A stretch of 64,000 bases of DNA. Origin: an uncultured Arenicella sp. Its GTDB lineage: Bacteria > Pseudomonadota > Gammaproteobacteria > Arenicellales > Arenicellaceae. The stretch spans positions 1 to 64,000 of the forward strand of contig CALJWL010000005.1 of NCBI GenBank assembly GCA_937974565.1. Direction: 5' to 3'. The translations under genes and the position numbers were made by a program. Under the pieces are notes generated by a model that searched no databases, was not told where the DNA came from, and was given only the letters and a program-made list of their open reading frames with translations. This document shows positions 29,455-37,193 of the stretch, one piece after another; position 1 is the first letter of the stretch, and every line of letters starts with the position of its first letter.

Positions 29455-30180
29455 ATGAGCATTCTGGAAACCAAAGACCTCAGCAAGAGTTACCGTGGCT
29501 TAGAGGTCGTTAAAAAAATCAATATTTCCGTTGAAAGCGGTCAAGTGGTAGGGTTGCTAGGGCCGAATGGAGCTGGAAAAACCACCAGTTTTTACATGGT
29601 GGTTGGGTTAGTGCGCAGCAACAGCGGCCGCATACTCTTGAACGGGCAAGATATAAGTCATCTGCCGATGCATTCCCGCGCAAAATTAGGCATAGGATAT
29701 TTGCCGCAAGAACCGTCTATTTTCCGTAAATTAACGGTTGCTGAAAACCTAATGGCCGTGCTAGAAACCGATAAAAATTTGTCGCCTCAGCAACGCAGTT
29801 TAAGAGTCGAGCAACTGCTAGAAGAATTCAATATTGGCCATAAAAGAGACACTTTGGGGATATCACTGTCAGGTGGTGAGCGACGGCGCGCCGAGATAGC
29901 ACGCTGCATTGCTTTAAAACCCTACTTTATCTTACTGGACGAACCTTTTGCGGGCATCGACCCCATTTCTGTGGGCGACATTCAACAAATCATTGATTAC
30001 TTACGCAGTTCTGGCATCGGCATTATTATCACCGACCACAATGTACGCGAAACCTTGGATATCTGTGATCATTCATACATTCTCACCGAAGGTCGAGTAT
30101 TAACGGAAGGAACAGCCAAACAAATTTTAAGTCACCAAGGCGTAAGAGACGTTTACCTTGGGTCAAAGTTTAAGATTTAA
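29455..30180 (+). CDS. lptB: LPS export ABC transporter ATPase LptB
   Basis: A 241-residue ATPase with Walker [11 protein letters not shown]-loop LPQEPSIFR, signature LSGGERRR, Walker [14 protein letters not shown] and switch [14 protein letters not shown]. LptB powers extraction of lipopolysaccharide from the inner membrane with LptF and LptG. It begins 6 bp after lptA. Confidence 0.97.
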   Translation: MSILETKDLSKSYRGLEVVKKINISVESGQVVGLLGPNGAGKTTSFYMVVGLVRSNSGRILLNGQDISHLPMHSRAKLGIGYLPQEPSIFRKLTVAENLMAVLETDKNLSPQQRSLRVEQLLEEFNIGHKRDTLGISLSGGERRRAEIARCIALKPYFILLDEPFAGIDPISVGDIQQIIDYLRSSGIGIIITDHNVRETLDICDHSYILTEGRVLTEGTAKQILSHQGVRDVYLGSKFKI

Positions 30181-30691
30181 TGTCACCACACCCTAAATCG
30201 AAACGGATAACACCATATAAGAGAGGCGTCTGCTTCGAATGACATTCAAGCGCAGCGGTATCGCGGCAAACTCTTCTAATTTAAAAACCGTAACAAGTAA
30301 GCGCCCTAAGCTGCCGAATTTAAACCCGAATTTTTATTTGAAAACATCGGAAAATATGGGTTTTAAACTGATATTTCACCTGAAACGTGAACATTCTGCG
30401 ATACATTTTTTATGCTTGGCTTTTACTAAACGCCGATAACACAAAAAATGTAATGGCAAATTTGGGTTGCTAGGCATAAAATGAATTTATGACTCTAGGA
30501 TTATACAGCTTGAATTATCCTGTTCGATATACAGTTTCTTGTTATAAAACTCATGTGTGTAAGGCTCAAGCTTACATAAAAACCCCTCTTGTTTTGAACA
30601 ACCTGAGTGCGGCACCCGTCTATTGGAAATTAAACCTAGCGGAGCCACTGCGCGGCACCGATGTAACAAGAGAGGAAATCGTAGACTTAAT
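30181..30691. other. Long gap between lptB and rpoN
   Basis: About 510 bp with no supported gene. In most gammaproteobacteria rpoN follows lptB almost directly. Two short frames (30239-30439 and 30489-30691) show no domain or ribosome site. A 10-bp inverted repeat (TACATTTTTT at 30402-30411 and AAAAAATGTA at 30443-30452) is visible. Just outside it lies an imperfect pair, TATGCTTGGC and GCTAGGCATA, so the stretch could be the scar of a small insertion. It likely carries a separate rpoN promoter. Confidence 0.5.
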
Positions 30692-32197
30692 ATGAAGCAA
30701 TCGTTGCAACTCAAGCTATCACAGCAACTCACCCTTACACCGCAATTAAAGCAGTCATTGCGTTTATTGCAGCTTCCCTCGTTAGATCTTGAACAGGAGA
30801 TTCAACACGCCTTAGACAACAACCCGTTACTTGAACGCGTTGAAACAGACGTTACGCAGCCCGAGGGCATAGAAACACTGAGTCCCGCACGCAACAGCGA
30901 CACCACTCAACCGGTGGCAGAAGCGTCTGACCCTGGTGCCGAGATGGAGCGTACCGACCATTTGGTGCCAGAGCAGGATTTATCCAGCAATTGGGAAGAG
31001 ACGTTTGAATCACAGCGAAGTAAATCGTTGCCCGGCAACATGGACAACGCCAATATTGAATTCTCTCAATACACCGTCAAACAAGAGTCGTTATTTGAAC
31101 ACTTAGAGTGGCAGGTTAAAATGACCATGCTCTCCCCTCAAGATCAACACATTGCGACCACGTTATTACACTGCCTTGACAGCGAGGGTTACCTAGCGAC
31201 AGACATTGCCGATATCGTAAGCATATTTAACCCCGCACTGGAAATAGAAGCCGACGAAGTTAATGCGGTCTTGAGCTTAATCAAAACATTGGACCCCATT
31301 GGAGTCGGGGCACGTGATTTAACCGAACGTTTACTCATTCTACTGAAACACGCGCGCGCCTCAGACCCAGCGCACCAAGACCACCCCGCATTTGAACTCG
31401 CACAAAAAATCATACAGTTTCACCTTAACCTGGTGGGCACCCATAATTTAGCCAAGTTAAAAAAAACGTTGGGTGTCAATGATCAAGATTTGTCTGCGGC
31501 ATTGGCGCTTATTACCTCCCTCAACCCCAGAGTGACAAGTCAATTCAGCTCAGACAATGAAAACTACGTAATACCTGATGTGGTGGTTAAGAAGTTAGGC
31601 GACACTTGGGTGGCACAATTAAACTCTGAGAACCACACTAAGTTGCGTGTGAACAATACGTACTCAGAGTTGCTCAACTCAAATGCTAACCTAGATAAAC
31701 AAAGCAATGAGTTTATTCAACATAATTTAGTGGAAGCAAAGAATTTTATCAAAGGCCTGATGAGCCGTTATGACACCTTAATATTAGTTGCACAAGCCAT
31801 TTTGGAGCGACAACAAGGGTTCTTTGAATCGGGCGAAACAGGCATGCAGCCAATGGTTTTAAATGACATTGCCACAGCATTAGATATGCACGAATCGACA
31901 ATTTCACGCGCCACGGCGGGCAAGTACTTGCACTCACCACGTGGCGTATTTGAACTAAAATATTTTTTTTCAAGCGCCGTCAGCAATGCCGATGGCGCAA
32001 CCTCCAGCTCAACAGCAATACGCTCATTAATAAAGAAAATGGTAGCCGCGGAATCAAAAGTGAAACCGCTGAGCGACAGCAAAATTGCTAAGGAGCTTGA
32101 GCAACAAGGGCATATCGTTGCCAGACGTACCGTGGCTAAATACCGCGAAAGTATGAATATAGCGCCATCCAGCCAGCGCAAATCACTGGTGAGCTAA
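30692..32197 (+). CDS. rpoN: RNA polymerase sigma-54 factor
   Basis: A 501-residue sigma factor. Region I is glutamine- and leucine-rich (LKLSQQLTLTPQLKQSLRLL), followed by an acidic linker, the core-binding domain (residues about 120-300), and the C-terminal RpoN box ARRTVAKYRE that reads the -24 element. I start it at ATG 30692 because region I begins there; the upstream open frame is not sigma-like. Sigma-54 needs an ATP-driven activator such as NtrC. Two strong-looking sigma-54 promoters occur in this window near 47.5 and 47.7 kb. Confidence 0.97.
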   Translation: MKQSLQLKLSQQLTLTPQLKQSLRLLQLPSLDLEQEIQHALDNNPLLERVETDVTQPEGIETLSPARNSDTTQPVAEASDPGAEMERTDHLVPEQDLSSNWEETFESQRSKSLPGNMDNANIEFSQYTVKQESLFEHLEWQVKMTMLSPQDQHIATTLLHCLDSEGYLATDIADIVSIFNPALEIEADEVNAVLSLIKTLDPIGVGARDLTERLLILLKHARASDPAHQDHPAFELAQKIIQFHLNLVGTHNLAKLKKTLGVNDQDLSAALALITSLNPRVTSQFSSDNENYVIPDVVVKKLGDTWVAQLNSENHTKLRVNNTYSELLNSNANLDKQSNEFIQHNLVEAKNFIKGLMSRYDTLILVAQAILERQQGFFESGETGMQPMVLNDIATALDMHESTISRATAGKYLHSPRGVFELKYFFSSAVSNADGATSSSTAIRSLIKKMVAAESKVKPLSDSKIAKELEQQGHIVARRTVAKYRESMNIAPSSQRKSLVS

Positions 32198-32369
32198 TCA
32201 AAACATTAGCAGGACTCGGCGCAAGTAAACCGCATCAGGCCATCGGCGTGATTGCAACTGAGCGATTTACATACTGACTTCGTGTTTAGACACACGGCAT
32301 CCGAATGATATGCAAAACCCAAACGGTGCTTCACCTCTTTTGAGTGCGCGCCAACTTCAGGAGACTATT

Positions 32370-32714
32370 ATGCAGTTAACAATCTCAGGCCACCAAATCG
32401 ACCTAACCGATTCAATGAAAAATTACATTGACGAAAAGATGCAGCGTATAGAAAGGCATTTTGATCATGTGAGTAGCATTGATGTGGTTCTGCACGTCGA
32501 AAAACTTCAACATAAGGCCGAGGCTACTGTTAACGCAAAAGGCATTACCATGCACGCGCACGCTGATTCAGAAAACATGTATGCCACCATTGACGACTTA
32601 ACCGATAAACTTGATTCGCAGGTGCGCAAGCACAAAGAGAAGATCACCAACCACCATAAGGCCGGCGGCGCACTGAAAGATCAAGACTTCGGCACAGACA
32701 TGCTCGACAACTGA
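32370..32714 (+). CDS. hpf: Ribosome hibernation promoting factor, short form
   Basis: A 114-residue protein that binds the ribosomal decoding region in stationary phase. The pattern MQLTISGHQIDLTDSMKNYI, KMQRIERHFDH and the late YATIDDLTDKLDSQVRKHKEK is typical. ATG 32370 follows a GGAG box by seven bases; an open frame extends 20 codons upstream but lacks such a site. Its position between rpoN and ptsN is conserved. Confidence 0.94.
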   Translation: MQLTISGHQIDLTDSMKNYIDEKMQRIERHFDHVSSIDVVLHVEKLQHKAEATVNAKGITMHAHADSENMYATIDDLTDKLDSQVRKHKEKITNHHKAGGALKDQDFGTDMLDN

Positions 32715-32780
32715 CGTTATTGAGTTATCCTTAGCCTAGCCGGGTTCTATAGGGCCCACTGGGGTAACGCAAGAAAAACA

Positions 32781-32813
32781 AATCCATCGTCGCACGCGTG
32801 GCGGTGGATTTTT
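32781..32813 (+). terminator. Terminator-like hairpin directly before ptsN
   Basis: Arms AATCCATCG and CGGTGGATT pair with one mismatch around a 12-base loop and are followed by TTTTT. The run ends seven bases before the ptsN ATG. It looks like an intrinsic terminator of hpf and could also hide the ptsN ribosome site, since GGTGGA lies in the 3' arm. In E. coli these genes are cotranscribed, so this would be a local control point. Confidence 0.6.
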
Positions 32814-32819
32814 AATAGA

Positions 32820-33293
32820 ATGAACACAACAAATTTTCTACTCAGCAGCTTGGATGAAAATCGCATTCAAGTACAAAGCCAAATAAGCAGCAGCAAGCGT
32901 TTGCTTGAGTCTATGGCGGCATTACTTAGCGCAGGCATAGGGCCAGAAGCCAAAGAGAAAGACGTTTATCACCTTCTTCTTGAACGTGAAAAGCTTGGCA
33001 ATACGGGGGTTGGCAGTGGGGTGGCCATACCACACTCAAGGTGCGATTTTACGCAGCGCGCAATCGTCGCCATCATCACCCTTGATCAAGGTGTTGATTA
33101 CGACAGTCTTGATGGGCAACCCGTCGACGTGGCGTTTGGCCTATTGGTGCCTGAAAAAGCCACACAAGACCACCTAAAGCTATTAGCAGACATTGCCCAA
33201 TTGATGTCCAACGTAACCAATAAAAACACACTTGCCGCCGCCGACACACCCGCGAATGTAATCAAATTGATTCGCCGCTGGGTGGGTGAGTGA
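32820..33293 (+). CDS. ptsN: Nitrogen PTS enzyme IIA (EIIA-Ntr)
   Basis: A 157-residue EIIA domain of the fructose/mannitol type. The phosphorylated His is at about 72 in GVGSGVAIPHSR, and DHLKLLADIAQLMSN is the usual late helix. In the regulatory PTS it receives phosphate from NPr and controls potassium handling and nitrogen or envelope responses. No sugar-transport IIBC gene is nearby. Confidence 0.95.
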   Translation: MNTTNFLLSSLDENRIQVQSQISSSKRLLESMAALLSAGIGPEAKEKDVYHLLLEREKLGNTGVGSGVAIPHSRCDFTQRAIVAIITLDQGVDYDSLDGQPVDVAFGLLVPEKATQDHLKLLADIAQLMSNVTNKNTLAAADTPANVIKLIRRWVGE

Positions 33294-33357
33294 GTGGGTG
33301 ACTTATTACACTTAAATAGAAAAATTTTAACCGCCAACCGCAGAGGCCAATCTTAAC

Positions 33358-34224
33358 ATGAGCGCTCCCAAATTTTTTATCATCAGCGGCACATCGGGGT
33401 CAGGCAAGACGATTGCGCTGCAAGTACTGGAAGATTTGGGCTTTTACTGCATTGATAATTTACCTGCATCACTGGTGCCAGAAATGGCCGCGAAAGTGCT
33501 GAGTAACAACACCAAAGAACACAATTGTGCATTCAGCATTGATTCTCGTAATCAAGACATTATTGGCGACCTTGAAGACAGCTTTAATAGCCTTAAAGCG
33601 TTCAATGTGGAAACCCGAGTCATCTTCTTAGACGCCGATGACGAGACCTTGTTAAAGCGCTACAGCGAAACCCGTAGAAAACACCCACTAAGCGATGAGA
33701 ACACCTCTTTATTCGAGGCCATACATCGTGAGCGAGACCTACTAAAGTATTTGCAGAATATTGCCGATCGTAGTATCAACACCGCACAGACCACACCGCA
33801 CGAACTGCGCAGAATTATTCGTGATGAAACGGCCTTAGTCAGTGAGCGGGCACTGACCTTGCTGTTTCAGTCGTTTGGCTTTAAATATGGCGGCCCCACT
33901 GACGCGGATTTCGTATTCGACGTTCGGTGTTTGCCAAACCCACACTGGCATCCAGAATTAAAACCGTTAACTGGAATGGATGCGCCTGTCGTGGCGTTTT
34001 TATCAAATCAGGATTTATGCCAAAGCATGTACCAAGACATCAAACTCTTTGTCGAGAACTGGCTCCCGCACTTTATTAGTGACAACCGTAATTACATCAC
34101 AGTGGGCATTGGCTGTACTGGTGGCCAACACCGATCAGTGTATTTGACCGAGAAACTCAAAACCCACTTCGCTAACGACGCCGCCATTCATACACTGGCC
34201 AGACACCGCGAGTTACGCGGTTAA
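33358..34224 (+). CDS. rapZ: RNase adapter protein RapZ
   Basis: A 288-residue P-loop protein. Walker A is GTSGSGKT at residues 11-18, then LEDLGFYCIDNLP. The C-terminal half has DVRCLPNPHW, and VGIGCTGGQHRSVYLTE near residue 245. In E. coli it binds glucosamine 6-phosphate and directs RNase E to the small RNA GlmZ, setting cell-wall precursor supply. Its place in the rpoN block is conserved. Confidence 0.95.
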   Translation: MSAPKFFIISGTSGSGKTIALQVLEDLGFYCIDNLPASLVPEMAAKVLSNNTKEHNCAFSIDSRNQDIIGDLEDSFNSLKAFNVETRVIFLDADDETLLKRYSETRRKHPLSDENTSLFEAIHRERDLLKYLQNIADRSINTAQTTPHELRRIIRDETALVSERALTLLFQSFGFKYGGPTDADFVFDVRCLPNPHWHPELKPLTGMDAPVVAFLSNQDLCQSMYQDIKLFVENWLPHFISDNRNYITVGIGCTGGQHRSVYLTEKLKTHFANDAAIHTLARHRELRG

Positions 34225-34254
34225 GCACCACACGAAAGACAAAGGCAAACATTC

Positions 34255-34524
34255 ATGCTCGAACAACAATTGCAGGTCATCAACAAACTCGGTTTACATG
34301 CTCGCGCGTCGGCCAAACTGGTTAACACCGCGGCCTCTTACGCAAGTCGCATTGAAATTGAATTTGCCGGCCAAACCGCCGATGCAAAAAGCATTATGCA
34401 AGTCATGATGCTCGCGGCGTCGGTGGGCAGCAATATTATGGTGCGAACATCAGGCAAAGACGAAGTGCAAGCAATGGAATCCATTGTGCGGCTCATTAAC
34501 AACTGTTTCGACGAAGAGGAGTAA
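34255..34524 (+). CDS. ptsH: HPr-family phosphocarrier (NPr)
   Basis: An 89-residue HPr domain with the phosphorylated His15 (KLGLHARASAKLV) and Ser46 (ADAKSIMQVMML). Being in the rpoN-ptsN-rapZ block it is the equivalent of NPr (ptsO in other species). The EI gene starts 4 bp after its stop, so EI, HPr and EIIA-Ntr form a nearly complete regulatory phosphorelay here. Confidence 0.93.
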   Translation: MLEQQLQVINKLGLHARASAKLVNTAASYASRIEIEFAGQTADAKSIMQVMMLAASVGSNIMVRTSGKDEVQAMESIVRLINNCFDEEE

Positions 34525-34528
34525 TTTA

Positions 34529-36271
34529 GTGCTAAGCGTCTTTGGTTCAGGTATCGGCCGCGGCATCGCGATTGGCAAAGCATACTTGCTTCGCCAAACA
34601 GAGATTGAGACGCCGCGTTACACCATCAACAAAGCGGATGTCACAAGCGAAGTAAATCGACTGCGAGAAGCCGTCGTCGACACTAAATTAAAATACAAAA
34701 ACCTGCTTAAGAGCTTACCTAAAAGCGCCCCGAAAGAAAGCGCCGCATTTATTGATGCGCACACACTGATGCTCAGTGACCCACTGCTCATTGATGAATC
34801 AATTAAAATCATCAAATCCGAACGGGTCAATGCCGAACACGCATTAATGCAACAATCAGGCAATTTGATCAAAGTATTTGAGCGCATGCAAGACACGTAT
34901 TTACGTGCCAAAAAAACCGACGTGGAACACGTTACCAACCGACTTTTGCGAAATTTAATGGGGATTGTTTCCCACAATTTGGATGAAATCAGCGGAGAAG
35001 ACTTAAAAGGAAAAATTGTTATCAGTAACGATCTAACACCAGCCGAAACCATGTTCGTAAAAGAACACAAAATCGTGGCTTTTGTCACTGATCTTGGTTC
35101 GCAGATATCACATACAGCCATCGTAGCTCGTAGCCTAAAAATGCCCGCTGTGGTTGGTTTACATGGCGCCACTAAATACATCAACGACAATGATTTGCTG
35201 GTGGTCGACGGACTTAGAGGCACCATACTCATTAATCCGACCAAGGCCGTACTCAAAGAATACAAACAGCGTTTGAGTAAAATTCGACAGCGCGAAAGAC
35301 ACCTTGCGACACTGACACGTCGAATTAGCAAAACCGCAGATGGCAAGCGTATCCAACTCATGGCTAACGTTGAAACATCCAAAGAATTAAGCGCCGTTAA
35401 AAGATCAAACGCTGCGGGTATTGGCTTATATCGAACTGAGTACTTATTCATGAATCGTGAGCAGGCCCCCACTGAGGCCGAGCAGTTTCGGGCTTACAAA
35501 AAAATGGTATCCGGCGTTGATAAACCTGTCATTATCCGCACTCTGGATATCGGTGGCGATAAGCGGTTGGATTTCAACTACCCCAATAAAAAGTCCAGCG
35601 AATCACCTTTGGGGCTGCGTGCGGTTCGATTGTGCCTTAATCACATTGAGGTTTTTAAACCTCAACTACGAGCCATATTGCGAGCCTCGGCCTACGGCAA
35701 AGTGTCGATTATGATTCCCATGATCAGCAATGTTGACGAAGTGGGTCAAGTTCTAAGTTTGATTAAACAAACCAAGGCCGAACTTAAAAGCGAAGGCATA
35801 CGCTTTGACTCAAGGGTCAAAGTGGGCGGCATGATTGAAGTTCCAGCAGCAGCCATCATGGCCGAAGTTCTGGCAAAAAAGTTAGACTTTTTGTCCATCG
35901 GCACAAACGATTTGATTCAATATACGTTAGCCATTGACCGAGTGGATGACGCCGTCAACTATTTGTACGACCCCATTCACCCAGCTGTTTTGCAACTTAT
36001 ACGACTGGTAATCAAAGCCGGAAATAACGCTCAGATACCCGTGTCATTATGCGGCGAAATGGCCGGTAATGTTAAATACACGCGTTTGCTACTGGCCTTA
36101 GGCTTACGCAACTTCAGCATGGATGCAAACTATATACTAGACGTTAAAGAACAAATTTTAAATGTTGATACCGACAAGCTCAAAAGGCTGGCAAAACGAG
36201 TGGTGAATGCAGACACACCAGTTCATGCTCGCGCCGAGTTGGAACAGCTAAACAAAGAAACGTTGATGTAG
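34529..36271 (+). CDS. ptsI: Phosphoenolpyruvate-protein phosphotransferase (EI)
   Basis: A 580-residue enzyme I without the N-terminal GAF domain of PtsP. I start it at GTG 34529, seven bases after a GAGGAG box, matching GSGIGRGIAIGKAYLL. The HPr-interaction helices (about 45-140) precede the phosphohistidine loop GSQISHTAIVARS near residue 190. The PEP-binding barrel has RTDIG-like ILDIGGDKRL equivalents, GLYRTEYLFM, and SIGTNDLIQYTLAIDR; the late Cys is in SLCGEMAG. It phosphorylates the HPr encoded just upstream. Confidence 0.94.
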   Translation: MLSVFGSGIGRGIAIGKAYLLRQTEIETPRYTINKADVTSEVNRLREAVVDTKLKYKNLLKSLPKSAPKESAAFIDAHTLMLSDPLLIDESIKIIKSERVNAEHALMQQSGNLIKVFERMQDTYLRAKKTDVEHVTNRLLRNLMGIVSHNLDEISGEDLKGKIVISNDLTPAETMFVKEHKIVAFVTDLGSQISHTAIVARSLKMPAVVGLHGATKYINDNDLLVVDGLRGTILINPTKAVLKEYKQRLSKIRQRERHLATLTRRISKTADGKRIQLMANVETSKELSAVKRSNAAGIGLYRTEYLFMNREQAPTEAEQFRAYKKMVSGVDKPVIIRTLDIGGDKRLDFNYPNKKSSESPLGLRAVRLCLNHIEVFKPQLRAILRASAYGKVSIMIPMISNVDEVGQVLSLIKQTKAELKSEGIRFDSRVKVGGMIEVPAAAIMAEVLAKKLDFLSIGTNDLIQYTLAIDRVDDAVNYLYDPIHPAVLQLIRLVIKAGNNAQIPVSLCGEMAGNVKYTRLLLALGLRNFSMDANYILDVKEQILNVDTDKLKRLAKRVVNADTPVHARAELEQLNKETLM

Positions 36272-36294
36272 TGACTCGTCTGATTTGATCGGTT

Positions 36295-36744
36295 TTAGAC
36301 TTGGAGTGCGGTTTTTGCAGCCCCTGCGGGCAGTAAATCCAACACGCTGAGTGTTGGCAACAATTCTTTATGATACTCAAACAACTCTTTAAATCCCGTT
36401 TTGTAGTGCGCGACAAAAGCACTAAAACGTTCATCGGCCTGCAACGCGTTTGTTGAAGCCATACTCCACTTATCAAATACCCTAAAAGGCGTTCTTTCAC
36501 TCATCAACACTTCAAAGTGATTGAACTTAGGATCTCTGAGAGTCTTTTTCATTGCACGATCAAGCTCTTTTTCACAGCCTTCCAGGCAATGGATAAAATA
36601 CCCACCCTTATACGTCAATACGCCAGTCAAGCCCGCTTTGGCGTAACGCTGACGAGACTCCTCCAAAATTGAAGCATAATTGTGTGGAATGTTAGCATCC
36701 TTACCCAGCTTAACAGCTTGACAACAGTAAACCAGTGTTTTCAT
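36295..36744 (-). CDS. BLUF-like protein with altered flavin-site residues
   Basis: A 149-residue protein with a BLUF (blue-light, FAD) fold at about residues 1-95 and a short C-terminal helix region. Compared from memory with PixD/Slr1694, the conserved Tyr is kept (Tyr6, TLVYCCQA), as is the WSM segment. The flavin-contacting Asn is replaced by Tyr34 (SRQRYAKAGLTG) and the key Gln by His52 (YFIHCLEG). The Gln is essential for the normal photocycle, so this may be a light-blind derivative or have altered chemistry. ATG 36744 chosen to fit the domain start. It is convergent with ptsI. Confidence 0.8.
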   Translation of the reverse strand: MKTLVYCCQAVKLGKDANIPHNYASILEESRQRYAKAGLTGVLTYKGGYFIHCLEGCEKELDRAMKKTLRDPKFNHFEVLMSERTPFRVFDKWSMASTNALQADERFSAFVAHYKTGFKELFEYHKELLPTLSVLDLLPAGAAKTALQV

Positions 36745-36883
36745 TGAGTGCGTTAATTGATTAGTTTTATTTGCGAGATCGCAATTTTTCACTAATTTAC
36801 AAATCAAACAGCCCAAGCGCCATTACGCCCTCTTACACTATTAATACGACAAGAAGTGGAACCGTTTACTCTAATAACTAAAC

Positions 36884-37033
36884 ATGAAAAAGACCTCATC
36901 GGTATCAGCACTCATGTTTATGTCATTAGGTTTTACGTGTCCCGACGATACAAATTTACCTTACTTCTATGAAAGCGCTCACAGAGAGGGGATGAATTTA
37001 CTCGATAACTTTCATAGCAAAAAGTATGACTGA
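36884..37033 (+). CDS. Possible small secreted peptide, 49 residues
   Basis: A short frame beginning MKKTSSVSALMFMSLGFTC, which looks like a signal or lipoprotein leader with a Cys at position 19, followed by 30 polar residues. No good ribosome site precedes the ATG and I know no homologue. It lies between the BLUF gene and the IS3 remnant. It may be a decayed fragment. Confidence 0.2.
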   Translation: MKKTSSVSALMFMSLGFTCPDDTNLPYFYESAHREGMNLLDNFHSKKYD

Positions 37034-37079
37034 ACCATGAAAGGTAACCCATAAAGAGGAAACTCAGGCCTTATCACTC

Positions 37080-37184
37080 ATGAGTAAAGGTACCCGATAC
37101 ACGGATGAATTCAAACAAGAAGGGGTTAGTCAAATAGTCGTTCACGTCTATTCCGTTTTTGATATCAGTCAACTTCAGTATTAA
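37080..37184 (+). mobile_element. IS3-family transposase OrfA remnant
   Basis: A 34-codon frame starting MSKGTRYTDEFKQEGVSQIV, followed by a YSV-D-S pattern. This is the N-terminal helix-turn-helix start of IS3-family OrfA proteins. It diverges after the YSV segment and stops, so only the first part of the gene survives. A purine-rich AAAGAGGA lies upstream. It ends 9 bp from the 3' end of the guanidine operon, marking that boundary as an old insertion site. Confidence 0.65.
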
Positions 37185-37193
37185 CGTATAAAT

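Noticed and set aside
30489-30695. 68-codon frame before rpoN
   Set aside because: It overlaps the rpoN start, has no domain and no ribosome site.
34618-35472. Long 284-codon open frame antisense to the EI gene
   Set aside because: It lies wholly inside ptsI on the other strand, its translation has no family pattern, and the overlapped gene is certain.
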